Shown here piece after piece: positions 1 to 10,189 of a DNA stretch of 64,000 bases. This DNA is from Atriophallophorus winterbourni (taxonomy: Eukaryota > Platyhelminthes > Trematoda > Plagiorchiida > Microphallidae). The stretch is from positions 1 through 64,000 of the forward strand of contig JACCGJ010020381.1 in NCBI GenBank assembly GCA_013407085.1, given 5' to 3'. Each line of letters opens with the position of its first letter. The stretch's first letter is position 1. The position numbers and the translations under genes were made by a program. The notes below the pieces were generated by a model. It saw only the letters and a list, made by a program, of their open reading frames with translations. It ran no database searches and had not been told where the DNA came from.

Positions 1-590
1 TATCCGCACAAATTTTACCGCAGTTTCGTTGCGTCACTCAGGTTCATAACCATGTCGCAACTAAGATACATTCTTTTGCTGATTGAGATTTTGTCATTTC
101 AGATTTGGTCGTTGGCACGGGGAAAACAAGTTAGTGATTATAATAAAGATTCTTGCAAATATATTATCGGCCAATCGTCTGAGTGTTTTTGGGTGACGCT
201 TTAGTCAACTTGTTCTTAGCAAACGAATAATCACTTGTTTGTCATTCATTCGCAGAATCCAAATTTTGCAATGGCGAGTTCTATTGTTCGATATATATAA
301 ATGATGTTATATGGTTTTGTGTTTTATCCATAAACTTATACTCACTATGCTATAGTTGTTGTGAAGCTATGTACTTCTGTCACCATAAAATTCTGGAATT
401 TTTTTGAATCTGTTTATTTGTATGCATACATTAGCCAAATTCACATTTTAATATGCATTATTTTACTCTAGAAGTTAATTCTGCGATAGAAGGTAAGACG
501 CTAAAACATTTTTTCCACTTGCATTTTGTTAAAAAATGATTTGAATTACCTGCGCATGTTGAGAACATAATTGGCTATTGCTCATTTGCA
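1..590. other. AT-rich sequence without a recognised feature
   Basis: I see no coding similarity, promoter architecture or repeat unit that recurs elsewhere in the window. Reading frames are short and lack any domain motif. Confidence 0.5.
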
Positions 591-593
591 TCT

Positions 594-656
594 CCATCAC
601 ACACACACACACACCACGACTGGTTTCGTGCTGTTTGCACTCATCATGTAAGGGCA
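594..656 (-). ncRNA. hammerhead ribozyme, family A, degenerate copy, with CA microsatellite
   Basis: On the minus strand the core reads ATGATGA (the first C of CUGAUGA is lost), stem II GTGC/GCAC with an AAACA loop, then GAAA, then CCAGTC where intact copies have CCGGTC. A (CA)n run at 594-616 lies directly 3' of the ribozyme; the same dinucleotide run accompanies the copies near 14.0 kb and 38.87 kb, so it belongs to the repeat unit. The core substitution makes cleavage unlikely. Confidence 0.6.
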
Positions 657-1190
657 GTAAGATCAGGATCCGCATGCTCTATTGTTTACTGATTCCTCCG
701 TCTTGTTTGTCCTTGATTGCGCTGAAAATTTGTGTTTATAGAATGAACGACCTTGTTGAGATCATTTTTGTCAGATGTTTAGGCCAATACCAGAGAACAA
801 GGGCATTATTTCCCACCCCTGATTTCAGGTTGCATTCAAATAGGAAACATGATACCCATAGCTTCAATTTGTAGGTAGTTTTAGATATGCCCTCTTCATG
901 AAGCTCTTTGTTCAAACACACAACCACAGAGTAATTTTCGGTTGAAAAATTTGAAACAAATAATTTTTTGTTTTACGGATTAATGGAAAAATCTGAATAC
1001 GATAGTGGGCTTATTGCGGTGGTGAGATATGATAAACTGAAATTAAATGTAAACAAGGAGCGCTTGTATGCCACTGCTGTATAAGGCTGGTACGACCAAC
1101 CTGTTCAAACACATGTGTCCAAACACATGTTTAATGGGGTTAAACCAATAACCATGAACCAAAATATTCATTGGCATGATTTTCCGTCAC

Positions 1191-1234
1191 ACCCCACGAC
1201 CGGTTTCGTGTTGTTTGCACTCATCAGGTAGGGA
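1191..1234 (-). ncRNA. hammerhead ribozyme, family A, intact core
   Basis: Type I layout on the minus strand: stem I 5' strand CCCTAC, core CTGATGA at 1221-1227, stem II GTGC/ACAC with AAACA loop (three pairs plus a C-A mismatch), GAAA, palindromic CCGG, cleavage site GTC, and stem I 3' strand GTGGGG. Stem I forms six pairs including one G-U. The predicted cut is between 1198 and 1197. Helix III cannot form within one molecule because there is no loop between its strands. The ACCGGT palindrome can pair between two copies, as in known dimeric hammerheads. All invariant core bases are present. Confidence 0.75.
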
Positions 1235-1310
1235 CAGTAAGATCAGGAGCCGCATGCGCTTGTTTACCATTCCTCCACCGTTTCAAGCGCACGCGGATCC
1301 TCAGTTTACT

Positions 1311-1358
1311 GTCCCTACCTGATGAGTGCAAACAGCACGAAACTGGTCGCGTGTGACG
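1311..1358 (+). ncRNA. hammerhead ribozyme, family A, opposite-strand partner
   Basis: CCCTAC then CTGATGA (1319-1325), a perfect GTGC/GCAC stem II with AAACA loop, GAAA (1339-1342), CTGGTC, then GCGTGTG. Core and stem II are intact. Helix III palindrome is damaged (CTGG) and stem I is weakened, with two mismatches in the first four pairs. It is the right arm of the fold-back repeat. Confidence 0.65.
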
Positions 1359-1914
1359 GAAAACCACGCAAAAGAATATTTTAAAATTAAATGTGTTACA
1401 ATCAAGTCTTAAACATTAAAACCTGGTTCCATCATGCGATTAAATCGGTGATTCATGTACAGTTATCTATTAAACGACATCCATATTTGCATGTTTCCCA
1501 TCACACACATGGTAATGTGTTTAACACGATCTAATTATTTGGGTACATGTGATTGAACAGGTTGGTTGTACCAACCACATACAACTGTGGCAAACAACTG
1601 CAACATGTTGGCTATCTAGTTATCTTCAAAACATTTCGCCGTCAAAGAAATCATGCTGGAGGTTGTTATAATCCTGACCTCGGACCAACCCCTCACGCTG
1701 TGGACACACATGTCAAACTAGAATGTTGGTGGCAACTTTGCATTCCGACCAAAAATTCCCACTTTTATGAACAAAACACCTTATTATAAGGATGAATATC
1801 TTTTTCGGGATGACAAATTGAAGGTTTTCATTACATATATATAAGAGAAATCAACAATGTATCGCATTAATGTGATTCAAAATGGAAACCATGAAAACTT
1901 GATATTAATTAAAA

Positions 1915-2276
1915 TGGTTCAATAAGTGTTTGCCGTCCTTAGGCGGCGACAATAAGATTAGGTACATTGAGCCTTTCAACAGTGCAGTGGTGGGAAACAA
2001 AGTTAAAATTTTACGACAATGTTTAATAGGGTTCGTACAACAAACCACGATGTTCAAACAGGAATTGCAGAGTAATTCGTCGTCAAGCACTCAAGGCGCT
2101 TATGGGTGATCAAAGTAATGTGTTGCACACATCATCCGCACTTACACGCCACTACGGGTATCTGGCTGTTTGTCGTCATCATGTGGAGACAGTAAGATTA
2201 GTTTCAGTGAGGCTTAAAACAGTGAATATGTGGTCCACTGTACTAACCTTGTGTAAAAGCGGTATTCAAGTATAAC
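1915..2276 (-). repeat. family B hammerhead-type repeat, two tandem units
   Basis: Two related blocks on the minus strand, near 1921-1975 and 2150-2210, carry the family B signature: sequence like GGCAAACAGCC between a CTGA-GA-type core and a (G/T)AAA, preceded by TCTTACTGTCTCCAC. They are spaced about 240 bp apart. The stretch 2020-2290 is the reverse complement of 37935-38190, which identifies it as the same repeat. Both cores here carry substitutions, so activity is doubtful. Confidence 0.55.
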
Positions 2277-2324
2277 TTTGTTTCTGGATCAGAGTAGAAT
2301 ACCATTCCGAAACGCTAAAATCTC

Positions 2325-2380
2325 ACCGGAAGCACAGGACCGGTTTCGAGGTTTTTGCCTCTCATCAGCTATGCGTATCC
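2325..2380 (-). ncRNA. hammerhead ribozyme, 257-bp family, unit 1
   Basis: Minus-strand order: stem I 5' strand ending ACGCATAG, core CTGATGA (2362-2368), stem II GAGG/CCTC with loop CAAAAA, GAAA (2344-2347), CCGG, site GTC with C17 at 2338, stem I 3' strand CTGTGC. Stem I pairs over six positions (one U-G). All catalytic-core bases are present. Helix III is again the ACCGGT palindrome. Confidence 0.8.
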
Positions 2381-2581
2381 GCTGGACTCTTCGCGTTTCG
2401 AACTAGTATTTGTGTAGACGGATTGCGCAATGTGAATCGAAGTTCGCGTCTACTAGCTACTTTATAAGTAGCTGAAGGGGCTAAACTAAGCCCCAACCGA
2501 TCGAACGGCCTGTTGCCGCGAGGGTTATTACCACCCCAGGCTAGTTCGAAGTAGAATACCATTCCGAAACGCTAAAATCTC

Positions 2582-2637
2582 ACCGGAAGCACAGGACCGG
2601 TTTCGAGGTTTTTGCCTCTCATCAGCTATGCGTATCC
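2582..2637 (-). ncRNA. hammerhead ribozyme, 257-bp family, unit 2
   Basis: Identical core, stems and cleavage site to unit 1, shifted by exactly 257 bp. Predicted cut just after the base at 2595 on the minus strand, so units 1 and 2 would release one 257-nt RNA between them. Confidence 0.8.
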
Positions 2638-2838
2638 GCTGGACTCTTCGCGTTTCGAATTAGTATTTGTGTAGACGGATGGCGCAATATGAATCGAAGT
2701 TCGCGTCTACTCGCTACTTTATAAGTAGCTGAAGGGACTAAACTAAGCCACAACTGATCCAACGGCCTGTTGCCGCGAGGGTTATTACAACCCCAGGCTA
2801 GTTCGAAGTAGAATACCATTCCGAAACGCTAAAATCTC

Positions 2839-2895
2839 ACCGGAAGCACCGGACCGGTTTCGAGGTCTTTGCCTCTCATCAGCTATGGCGTATCC
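2839..2895 (-). ncRNA. hammerhead ribozyme, 257-bp family, unit 3
   Basis: Same core and GAGG/CCTC stem II; the loop differs by one base and there is a one-base insertion in the stem I 5' side near 2886. The nucleotide after the cut site also differs within the stem I 3' strand. The core remains intact. Confidence 0.75.
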
Positions 2896-3132
2896 GCTGG
2901 ACTCTTCGCGTTTCGAATAGTATTTGTGTAGAAGGATGGCGCAATGTGAACTGAAGTTCTCGTCTACTCGCTACTTTATAAGTAGCTGAAGGGACTAAAC
3001 TAAGCCCCAACTGATCCAACGGCGTATTGCCGCGAGGGTTATTACAACCCCAGGATAGATCAGAGTAGAATACCATTCCGAAACGCTAAAATCTCACCGG
3101 AAGCACAGGACCGGTTTCGAGGTTGTTGTTTT

Positions 3133-3240
3133 TTTGTTTCTGGATGTTTGCCATCATCATCAGGTGGAGATGTTAAGATCAGTTTCAGTGATCATTATAA
3201 CAGTGGACATATGATGGTGATGTTGTTCATGTTAGTAAAA
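3133..3240 (-). repeat. family B repeat, segment downstream of the 257-bp array
   Basis: Continues the host repeat after the insertion: it is the reverse complement of 37835-37930. It contains a hammerhead-like block (CTGATGATGATGGCAAACATCCAGAAAC split over the core and a TGG/CCA stem) that lacks the ACCGGT helix III and so looks inactive. Confidence 0.6.
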
Positions 3241-3589
3241 AATACCACATTACTGTATTTGGTAAGCCTAGGTTGGGCCCAAGTATTCTGATGTACATCC
3301 GATCAGCTGTTCCTCCACCATGCTCCACTAAATCTTGGTGTTCGGAAAATGAATCAAGTGTGGTTAAAAAGGCGAACAGTTAACAACCTCACAGGATCAT
3401 GGTGCGATTGAAAATGTGAAGCATAATATTACACAGCAAGCATATCAAATTAACCTAAGCATTTATAGGCCCAATTACGCTTTGAATATCGTTAAAGACG
3501 CAATGCCAACCACAACTTGAAGTATGGAATTTCCGTAAAGTATAGCACGTATTGTAAAAATGCCGCCTGCAATCAATATATTGAAGGTA
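3241..3589. other. unique-looking spacer
   Basis: No motif, repeat or coding similarity recognised between the family B repeat and the 3' end of the CR1 copy. Confidence 0.4.
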
Positions 3590-3735
3590 ATTCAAGCTTT
3601 TAATGTTCTAAAAAGCAAAAAGCTTAACAACAACGATAGGATGGTAAAAATTAAAATTAAAGTGTATTAACAATATAAGGAAATAGATTAAACAGTATAT
3701 AAATGTTCTGGAAACGAATAATGCAATAAAAGTTC

Positions 3736-6440
3736 CTATAATTCGTATAATTCGTATAATTCATGCAAGCTAGTGGAGTGACCAACGGTTGAAGGTAAAC
3801 TGTTCCAATTAAAACAAACACAGACAGAGTAAAAATACCTTCTACAGTTTAGGCGGGAATGGGGTACGACCAGCACATATTCATGTGTCCGATAATTTCT
3901 CGTATCCCTTCGCGTGAATAAATCCTGTAAGGGATCGTTCGGACTATGGAATGTTTTGCAAAGTAAGATAAGGTCTCCTCTCATTCGTCGATATGGAAAT
4001 TCGAACAGATTCGGTTGAGATATCCTTTCTTTATATGGTTTGTTTCGGATTCTGAGAACTAGTTTTGTTGAGCGGTGATAGATTCGCTGCATGAGTTCCA
4101 CATCCCTCTTAAGTCACTGAGACCATGACTGCACACCGTATTCCATGACTGGTCTCAAGTATGTATTTATGATCCTTTAGAATATCTTGGGCGAAAATTA
4201 CCCAAATACCCGTTTGAATAGATTTAGAACACGTGTTGCATTTATAAAGGCAGTGTTAGTTTGAATTGATGTTTTTAAACTGGAGCATATCCAGACACCC
4301 AAATCTTTTTCTTCACTGCAATTTTCAAGGACATGCGAACCTATGTGATATGTGAACTCTACCCGATTACCCACATTCATGATCCTGCATTTGTTGAAGT
4401 TAAACGGCAGTTTGTTCTTCAACGACCAGCTGTGAAGCGTATCAAGATCCTTTTGTAATAGCAGACAGTCTTCTGGACTACGAATGCTGCGCCAAATCTT
4501 TGTGTCGTCCGCAAATAACGAAATGTCACATTGAACAATTTCCGGTATTTCATTGACATAAATCAGAAAGAGGATCGGACCAAGGACTGAACCTTGGGGA
4601 ACTCCGCTAGTTGCTGCGATTGGTTTGGATAATGCACCATCAACACGTACCTGGTTAGTGCGATTTGTTAGGTAGTCATTTAGCCAATTCAACAACTTTC
4701 CAGTGATACCAAGCCTTTCAAGATTCTGAAGTAGTAGGGAATGGTCAATATGATCGAATGCTTAGGAAATATCCAAGTAGCACGCGTGTATTGCTTGTCA
4801 TTTATCTACCAATTTTGTCCAATAATCTAGTGTTACCAGTAAATTAGACAAACGGGAATAATTTCGTCTAAATCCATGCTGGTTCCTCGAAAGTAACTGA
4901 TTATTCTCAAACTGTTTCATTAGATCGTCAACAATGAGTCGCTCAAGTAATTTTGAAATCACTGGTAACGGAGTAACGGGTCGATAATTGGAAACATCGG
5001 AGCGATTTCCGCCTTTGTAAATAGGAGAAATTATTCCGCAATTCCAATCTGTAGGAATCACTCCACTTGCCAGTTTTTGCTGGAACAAGTAAGTGAGAGG
5101 TTTGCATAGCAAACTAGCAAATTGCTTCAATATTTTCGGGGTTATTCCGTCGGCCCCAGGCGACTTTCCGGTTTTAAGATTAGATAAACCTTGAAGGACG
5201 CGTTTCGAAGTGACACTTGTTTCACTTAGGGCAACCGGGTTTGAAAGTGTTGCATGTTCTATCGGGTTGAATACCCATGAATAAAACGTGGCTAAGGCAT
5301 CAGCAATTTCTGCTGCAGTTGTTGTTGGTCCAGCTGATGTGTTCACGGACGTTACTCCAGGTTTCACCTTAGCTTGTTCGTTGATACAGTATTTTGGGGT
5401 TTCGCTCCATCATGCTTGATATCAGTTCTTGGAAGCACAACTTATCTTGGATGAAAAATTTGTATACTTTGTTCAGCAGTAAACGTAATGTTTCCCAGTT
5501 CTCCGATGATGGGTTTCGTCGATGGTGTCGCTAAGCAATGTTTCGTACATTTAACCACTTACGAGTTCGGCTTCTTAGTTTAAATTTAATTTTTTTCTCG
5601 ACTTCCTGAGGACAAAGTCGGAGCTCACTTCGATTGAACTTTTGAGATTAGATATTAGCCATATCCAAAAGTCATGTACGTTGCTGGTTTCCGGTTGGCA
5701 GTTACACGTGTTTTTCAGAGCATCACTCAACGCCGTAGTGTTGATCCGCCTAACTGTTTTACGGGCATCATTTTTTCTTAAAGATACAAACAGATAGTCA
5801 AACTGGATGACGTTTTGATCACTTAATCCCAGTGGACTTTCGTAAGCAACGTTATCAACGTCGTGTTCATTGCTTGTCAGAACGAGATCTAAGAGTGAGG
5901 GTAAATCGTTCCTGCGTTATCGGGTATCACATACAATGTGGTTATAAAAAGGAATATCGTCAAACAACTCACTGAATGCGCGCTTGAGGGAGTGTTATGG
6001 GTAAATGGTATTGCTCTGCAGATTCAGTAAATTGAAGTCACCCATAATCAAAAATCCAAAAGTGTATCTGGAAGTAACCATGCGAATTTTATCGAATAGG
6101 GTCAGATTGTAAGTTTCCTGTGCAGACGGTGGGCGATATACCACTCTCAAAACACAGTCTTCGCCGTTAGCTAGTCGGACTCAGCACCAAAGTGTATCTA
6201 GTAACACGATGTCTGGATTCGTAATATCACGGCATAGAAGGTTTTGCCTATAATACAAAGCTACTCCTCCTCTTCTGGTTTCACGGTCATGACGAATAAG
6301 TGACATTCCTGGTAATTCTAGTTCACTATTTGTTTGGTGAGTTTGTAGCCACGTTTCCGTTACGGCGATGATGCCAGGTGAACATCTCAGAAAAACTGCA
6401 CGCAGTTCACCAATTTTGTTTCCGAGACATTGTGCCTTGG
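3736..6440 (-). pseudogene. CR1 ORF2 (endonuclease-reverse transcriptase), broken
   Basis: From the N-terminal side: endonuclease remnants at about 6440-5400 show VTETW, GGVALYY and MGDFNL motifs but with in-frame stops. 5367-4798 holds linker and RT motifs (KSPGADGITP, a NYRPVT block, a QHGFR block). 4695-4198 holds GVPQGSVLGPILFLIYVNE and the catalytic LFADD. 4101-3736 holds the C-terminal region ending in CFNWNSLPS. At least one frameshift separates each block, and a stop lies in the palm near 4770. ORF2 enzymes of this family nick DNA and reverse-transcribe the element RNA; this copy cannot. Confidence 0.8.
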
Positions 6441-6518
6441 TTTAGATGCATTTCATATTTGTTTTTCTCAGCAAGGATGGGGTGTGGGGAAGGAGGCTAG
6501 CGGAGTGCAGGATATCTG

Positions 6519-8075
6519 CTAGGCCGACTCCTTCAGAGTCGGCATCTGAAGGTTTTTTGCTTGCAACGATGCTTGATCGTTTTGAGATTGTACTGTTGGA
6601 ATACAGTGATCTATCGTATCGGCTGAATTTGCTTCTGACACGTCAACTACTGATTGACTTGGTAATGTTTCTATTGAACTTCGTGGTGCATCTATCTTTC
6701 CAATATGAAGTTTCGATGCGCTTTGTCTCATTTTTTGCGGCATTTGTCTGCGGCCATTGTCCCAACGAGATTTGACCTTGTTCTACATATCTTTGCGCAA
6801 AAAACGTTATGTTAAGGGCTCAGCACCGGTGCCCTTATGATTCGTAGATTTGGGGATGCGGAACGTGTCCTTCACAGCTACATCATGCAAGTCGAGTATA
6901 TCACTGAGGAATGTTCATTGTAGCTGATCGTGTTTGCGCTGCACTGCTTTATCAGTTTCTTCATCAGCTTCTGGGACTCCAAGAAGGATTTAACTTCGAG
7001 CATCCCTCCGCTTCGTTTGGTGAAGTTGCTGGGAGTTCCGGGCCCTTTTCCACCAGGGCACATCAGAGAAAATCCTTACAGCGGTCTCTTAACGCTTCCT
7101 ACGGAGGAGAAAAGCGGATGTTAAGATGTTTTCAAGATCCCTTTCAGAGTTGACCGTGACTTTAAGCAGCCTTGGCTGGTCCAGATTTGAGCAAGTAGGT
7201 TTACGATTCAGTCCTATCAGTGATAGTGCTTCAACTGGCTCCAAATCCATGTTGTTGCACAACCTTTTCCATTCTTCTTAATCGTGCTTTCTAGCTTGTC
7301 CCCTAGTAAGGTGGCACTCGTTGCCTTTACATTGGTGCAAATCAGGCTTAGTCTATGCAGCGAATGTACACTGTTTACCTGGCAATTTCGCTGGTTGCTG
7401 GACGTTTCAACTACCTTATATTGAATACCTATCATGTCCACTTTGGGATTATTTTGCACCGTAACTTTTGTTTTTGAACTTGAGGGTTTTCGCTGAACCT
7501 TCAGATGAGCAGGTGGCTTCGACTTCGTATCTTTTTGCGGACAAGTGATGTTTTGCGCAGACAGGCCTTCAACAGTCGCATTTGTAAAGGTGGTCTTTTG
7601 ATGAAAAGAACGCTCCTCAAGACACTCCGGCATATTTGCAACAGCTGAACCTTCGTGTTGAAAGATTTCCGAAGATTGAGCGTTTATCTGAACGGTATTA
7701 CCGTTAGTGGTTTCCGATTTATCGAAAAATATACTGCCAAACTGAGAATTTTGAACGGTTACCAGAGTCTCTACCGATGTCTTCAACGTTTGTATGCTAA
7801 GCTCTAAGCTCAGCTTCCGATCATCCAGGTTGCATTGCATTGTTCGAGCAGTTAAATCTGCGTTTGGTTTAGCTCGACAACTTTTGCACACGTAGCATAC
7901 ACCAGGCATGTTTTCATCAGTCAGGATCGATAACGCCTCCGGGGTCAATGTTTTGTCACATTTTGCGTGACATGTGTAAGAACAGTTTCGACACGTGACA
8001 GATTTGACCTTACCACTGACGACTTCATGCAGACGACGTACGTTTCGCGAACATCAGATCGTTTCATGTTAACGG
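6519..8075 (-). pseudogene. CR1 ORF1 with PHD-type zinc finger, broken
   Basis: The N-terminal part (about 8070-7217) has the Cys-rich finger: a CRNC..CHAKCD segment followed by GVCYVCKSCRAK, matching the C2-C2-HC-C2 spacing of the ORF1 fingers at 46.5 kb and 63.6 kb. A hydrophobic-register helix with quasi coiled-coil character follows. Central motifs (PWWKRA, LLGVPE, DTFRIP) lie at about 7070-6780 in other frames. A C-terminal tail frame ends at 6519. ORF1 of this group is an RNA-binding partner of ORF2; several frameshifts inactivate it. Confidence 0.7.
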
Positions 8076-8256
8076 ATCAACCAAAAGTACAAATCAGATC
8101 ACAAAAATCGGTACGGCTGCGGTTGGTTTGTGTGGTATTGTGCGGAGTTGACGGAAAGTGACGGGTTGTAGGGATATTTCGTCACCCGATTTAACCGCTA
8201 ATTTGCCAGATTCCCTTTGAGATTTTTGGCGTGAATTTGATTTCACGTTGTGTATT

Positions 8257-8481
8257 TCACGTTGTGTACATGACCTTGGAATGTAGATGGTAGATGGATT
8301 CGGTATCTCCGTCTCTCACTTTTCCACCACACTTTTGAAACACGTGTCTCAATGGGTGTCTTTCGGTAGACACATTTTTATAGGCAAGAATATTATAGCA
8401 CCATATACCACCATGTCTAAATTCGCATAGAACCAGACCTGGCAATCTTTCAGTCTGCGGAACAGTTCCATTACACACCAC
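8257..8481 (-). pseudogene. C-terminal fragment of a non-LTR reverse transcriptase
   Basis: The frame contains RLPGLVLCEFRH..., ILAYKNVSTERHPLRHVFQ, which aligns by eye with the plus-strand fragment at 36795-37090 (LRRLGLWDFTQRR..., ILAYRILSTKRHPLRHL). That segment is the post-RT C-terminal region of CR1/Jockey-group ORF2 proteins. There is no RT catalytic part nearby. It is a different subfamily from the PHD-CR1 copies. Confidence 0.5.
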
Positions 8482-8985
8482 TTACTTTGCCGCTATTGGA
8501 TACATTTCAGCGAAGAGTACAATATTCTCCCGCAGGAAGGTAGATTAAATCTCTAAAACATACTGCATCGTTGTACTAGAGTAGACGAAAAATATCCTCG
8601 GTAATGTTACTAGCGAGTAACTTCCAAATATTCTCCCAATAATCCCAATAATCTTCTGGCCCTTTCCTTATATATTCTGGCGAAGTACGATGCTCTTCAG
8701 ATTTCGACTATTTAATGCACCGAATTATTTATCCATAGTGCTCCATGCCTAGCATTAATCGAAACGTACAAGTAACCTTGTTGCCAAATTGAAGCATATG
8801 ACTTTGTCGTGTGTTAAATGTTTTTTCTTCGCGTGATTAGGCACCCATTCGGTTTCGTAGAATCCTTTGTTATGCATATTCGAGTTAATAGTCGCTTGCG
8901 CTGAACGCAGAGTTTGCCAAATTTGCTCGCAAATTAGTTCAAACATAAACGTGAAAGCATATCATGAAAATTAATTTGTGTACAA
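8482..8985. other. no recognised feature
   Basis: AT-rich sequence between a retrotransposon tail and a Penelope-type hammerhead relic; no motif recognised. Confidence 0.4.
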
Positions 8986-8989
8986 TCGG

Positions 8990-9046
8990 TTAGTGCAGAT
9001 TTGGGTAACGTTTAAATTCTGATAGTGAATCTTCGTCGAACCAAGT
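8990..9046 (-). ncRNA. Penelope-type hammerhead (family C), degenerate
   Basis: Minus-strand sequence matches the family C ribozyme of the Penelope element at 25435-25481 along its length (GTTCGACGAAG..., TTAAACGTTACCC), but CTGACGA has become TCGACGA, GAAA has become TAAA and stem II has lost pairs. A dead solo copy of the pseudo-LTR region. Confidence 0.5.
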
Positions 9047-9159
9047 GTAATAGTCACAACAAGGAACATCATCAAGTAACGTTCTAAAGACCACCTATTA
9101 ATGTTTCTATTATAGCGGGTTGGGGATAGATGCCGAAACTGACAGCTGGACAACATCTG

Positions 9160-9482
9160 GCCACTTCGGGTCGCCGGTCCGGCATGAACCACGTTACCCC
9201 CGCTTCGCAGCACTCACATCGATTGTGTCTCGATTCCTTAATGTATTAAACCTATTCAACGTTAATCAGGTTCACCTACGAATCCAACAACACAAGAGAA
9301 AAGCGGATTGGCCAAAGGCGTTTATTACGCACGAGAAAAATAACAAAACACACACCTATCTTTTATAGACAAATCAGCACCCACAACACTGAACCTCAAA
9401 TGTGTCTGTTCCGGTTTTCACTTTTATCTGATTTGCGAGTCGATTTCGTGCCAACCGTTACACTTCAAGCCCTCACCAGGCA
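9160..9482 (-). mobile_element. relict LTR with adjacent primer-site-like sequence (unassigned family)
   Basis: On the minus strand a segment starting TGTAACGGTTGGCACG contains a TATA box (CTATAAAAG at about 9355-9365), then AATAAAC as a possible polyadenylation signal, then a GC-richer stretch with GGCGACCCGAAGTGG that resembles a primer-binding site and leader. Two related segments lie at about 17415-17645 (plus) and 18080-18440 (minus). Recurrence plus TATA, poly(A) and primer-site order suggests an LTR. No coding part is attached, so the family is unknown. Confidence 0.35.
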
Positions 9483-9484
9483 GT

Positions 9485-10185
9485 TTCCGTTTAACCGACA
9501 TTGACGAATTGCATATCGTTCGATTACGGTTTGCGGCGTCCATCTTCTCATGATGTTGTCGCGCAAACCAATTCAATGCCATCGTTTTGAAACCCGAAAT
9601 ATTACGAGTTCACAAATGTCGTCGTCGGAAATCTCGGCGATTCATGCCCTTGAGTTATGCCAGAAGGTGATGTTCGAGAGCTGGTGATTAGCACTGATTT
9701 GTCATTCACTTAGCACATTCACAATATCACTGGTCGTATATTTAAGTACCAGCGATTTCATGTCGTTTAGACAAAGACAAGAACGATTAGCATCTTTAAC
9801 CCGCTTGTGCATCAGACTGGAAACGGTTATCCAGCACTGCTATGATCACCTACTTTAAAACTTATTTTCATGTTAAGAAAGAACCCTTATTCTACTTTTT
9901 TAACCCGACGTTTAATATTGGAGACAGAAAACCGGTTGTTTTTCCGAAATGTTCAATAGGTGTGAAATTTTCAAATAACATGTTAGAAAGCAATCCATTG
10001 TATTCTTTGGAAAGTCATTACATTTAATAAAATATTCTCATGAACAATTCATAAGCATGCATGATTTCTAGCTAATTTAAATGTTTTTATATCCAAGAAA
10101 TCAAACTTGGTGAGCTTATTGTGATGACTTTATGTTTATTCGTTGTTGTGGTTTTCTCCTTTTTACGGTCGTTTTCGAGCATCGA
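9485..10185. other. no recognised feature
   Basis: No domain motif or window-internal repeat recognised; frames are short. Confidence 0.4.
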
Positions 10186-10189
10186 TTTT

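Larger units (their letters stand above)
1080..1580. repeat. fold-back repeat made of two inverted family A hammerhead units
   Basis: Sequence at about 1161-1255 is repeated in reverse complement at about 1290-1382, with about 35 bp between. Outer parts also match in inverted orientation: a motif around CTGGTACGACCAACCTGTTC near 1086 recurs inverted near 1553-1575. Each arm contains one hammerhead, so the two ribozymes point away from each other on opposite strands. The same outer motif recurs near 13.21 kb, 14.13 kb and 38.95 kb, defining family A as a dispersed repeat. Such inverted dimers are common for Penelope-type insertions, but the mobilising enzyme is inference. Confidence 0.65.
2277..3145 (-). 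mobile_element. retrozyme-like insertion: tandem 257-bp hammerhead monomers
   Basis: Three consecutive units have an exact 257-bp spacing: the motif CGGTTTCGAG starts at 2341, 2598, 2855 and 3112. Each full unit carries a complete hammerhead on the minus strand; a fourth, partial ribozyme (GAAA side only) closes the array. The array (2290-3132) is flanked by a 13-bp direct repeat, TTTGTTTCTGGAT, at 2277-2289 and 3133-3145. An uninterrupted version of the target lies inverted near 37915-37943. This matches the layout of retrozymes: small, non-autonomous tandem ribozyme repeats whose transcripts self-cleave to monomers and can circularise. The three 65-codon open frames in the units look like by-products of repetition. 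Confidence 0.8.
3590..8110 (-). mobile_element. CR1-like non-LTR retrotransposon, near full length, decayed
   Basis: Minus-strand order is ORF1 (PHD finger and conserved LLGVPE and DTFRIP motifs), APE-type endonuclease, reverse transcriptase, then an AT-rich 3' UTR. The 3' end near 3600 has the TTTAATGTTCTAAAAAGC-type terminus seen in the other CR1 tails. Stops and frameshifts in every domain mark it as an old dead copy. It belongs to the same PHD-CR1 group as the copies at 42.2-47.3 kb and 59.6-63.8 kb. Confidence 0.8.

Noticed and set aside
578..874. 98-codon plus-strand frame
   Set aside because: Overlaps a hammerhead repeat and CA microsatellite; no motif and no conservation with other copies of the repeat.
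2365..3076. Three near-identical 65-codon minus-strand open frames
   Set aside because: They arise from the 257-bp tandem repeat. Substitutions and a frame change at the end of the third unit show no coding constraint, and the unit is explained by its ribozyme.
2341..3120. Regularly spaced direct repeats that might suggest a CRISPR array
   Set aside because: The spacing units are themselves repeated (whole 257-bp period), there are no unique spacers or cas genes, and the context is eukaryotic.
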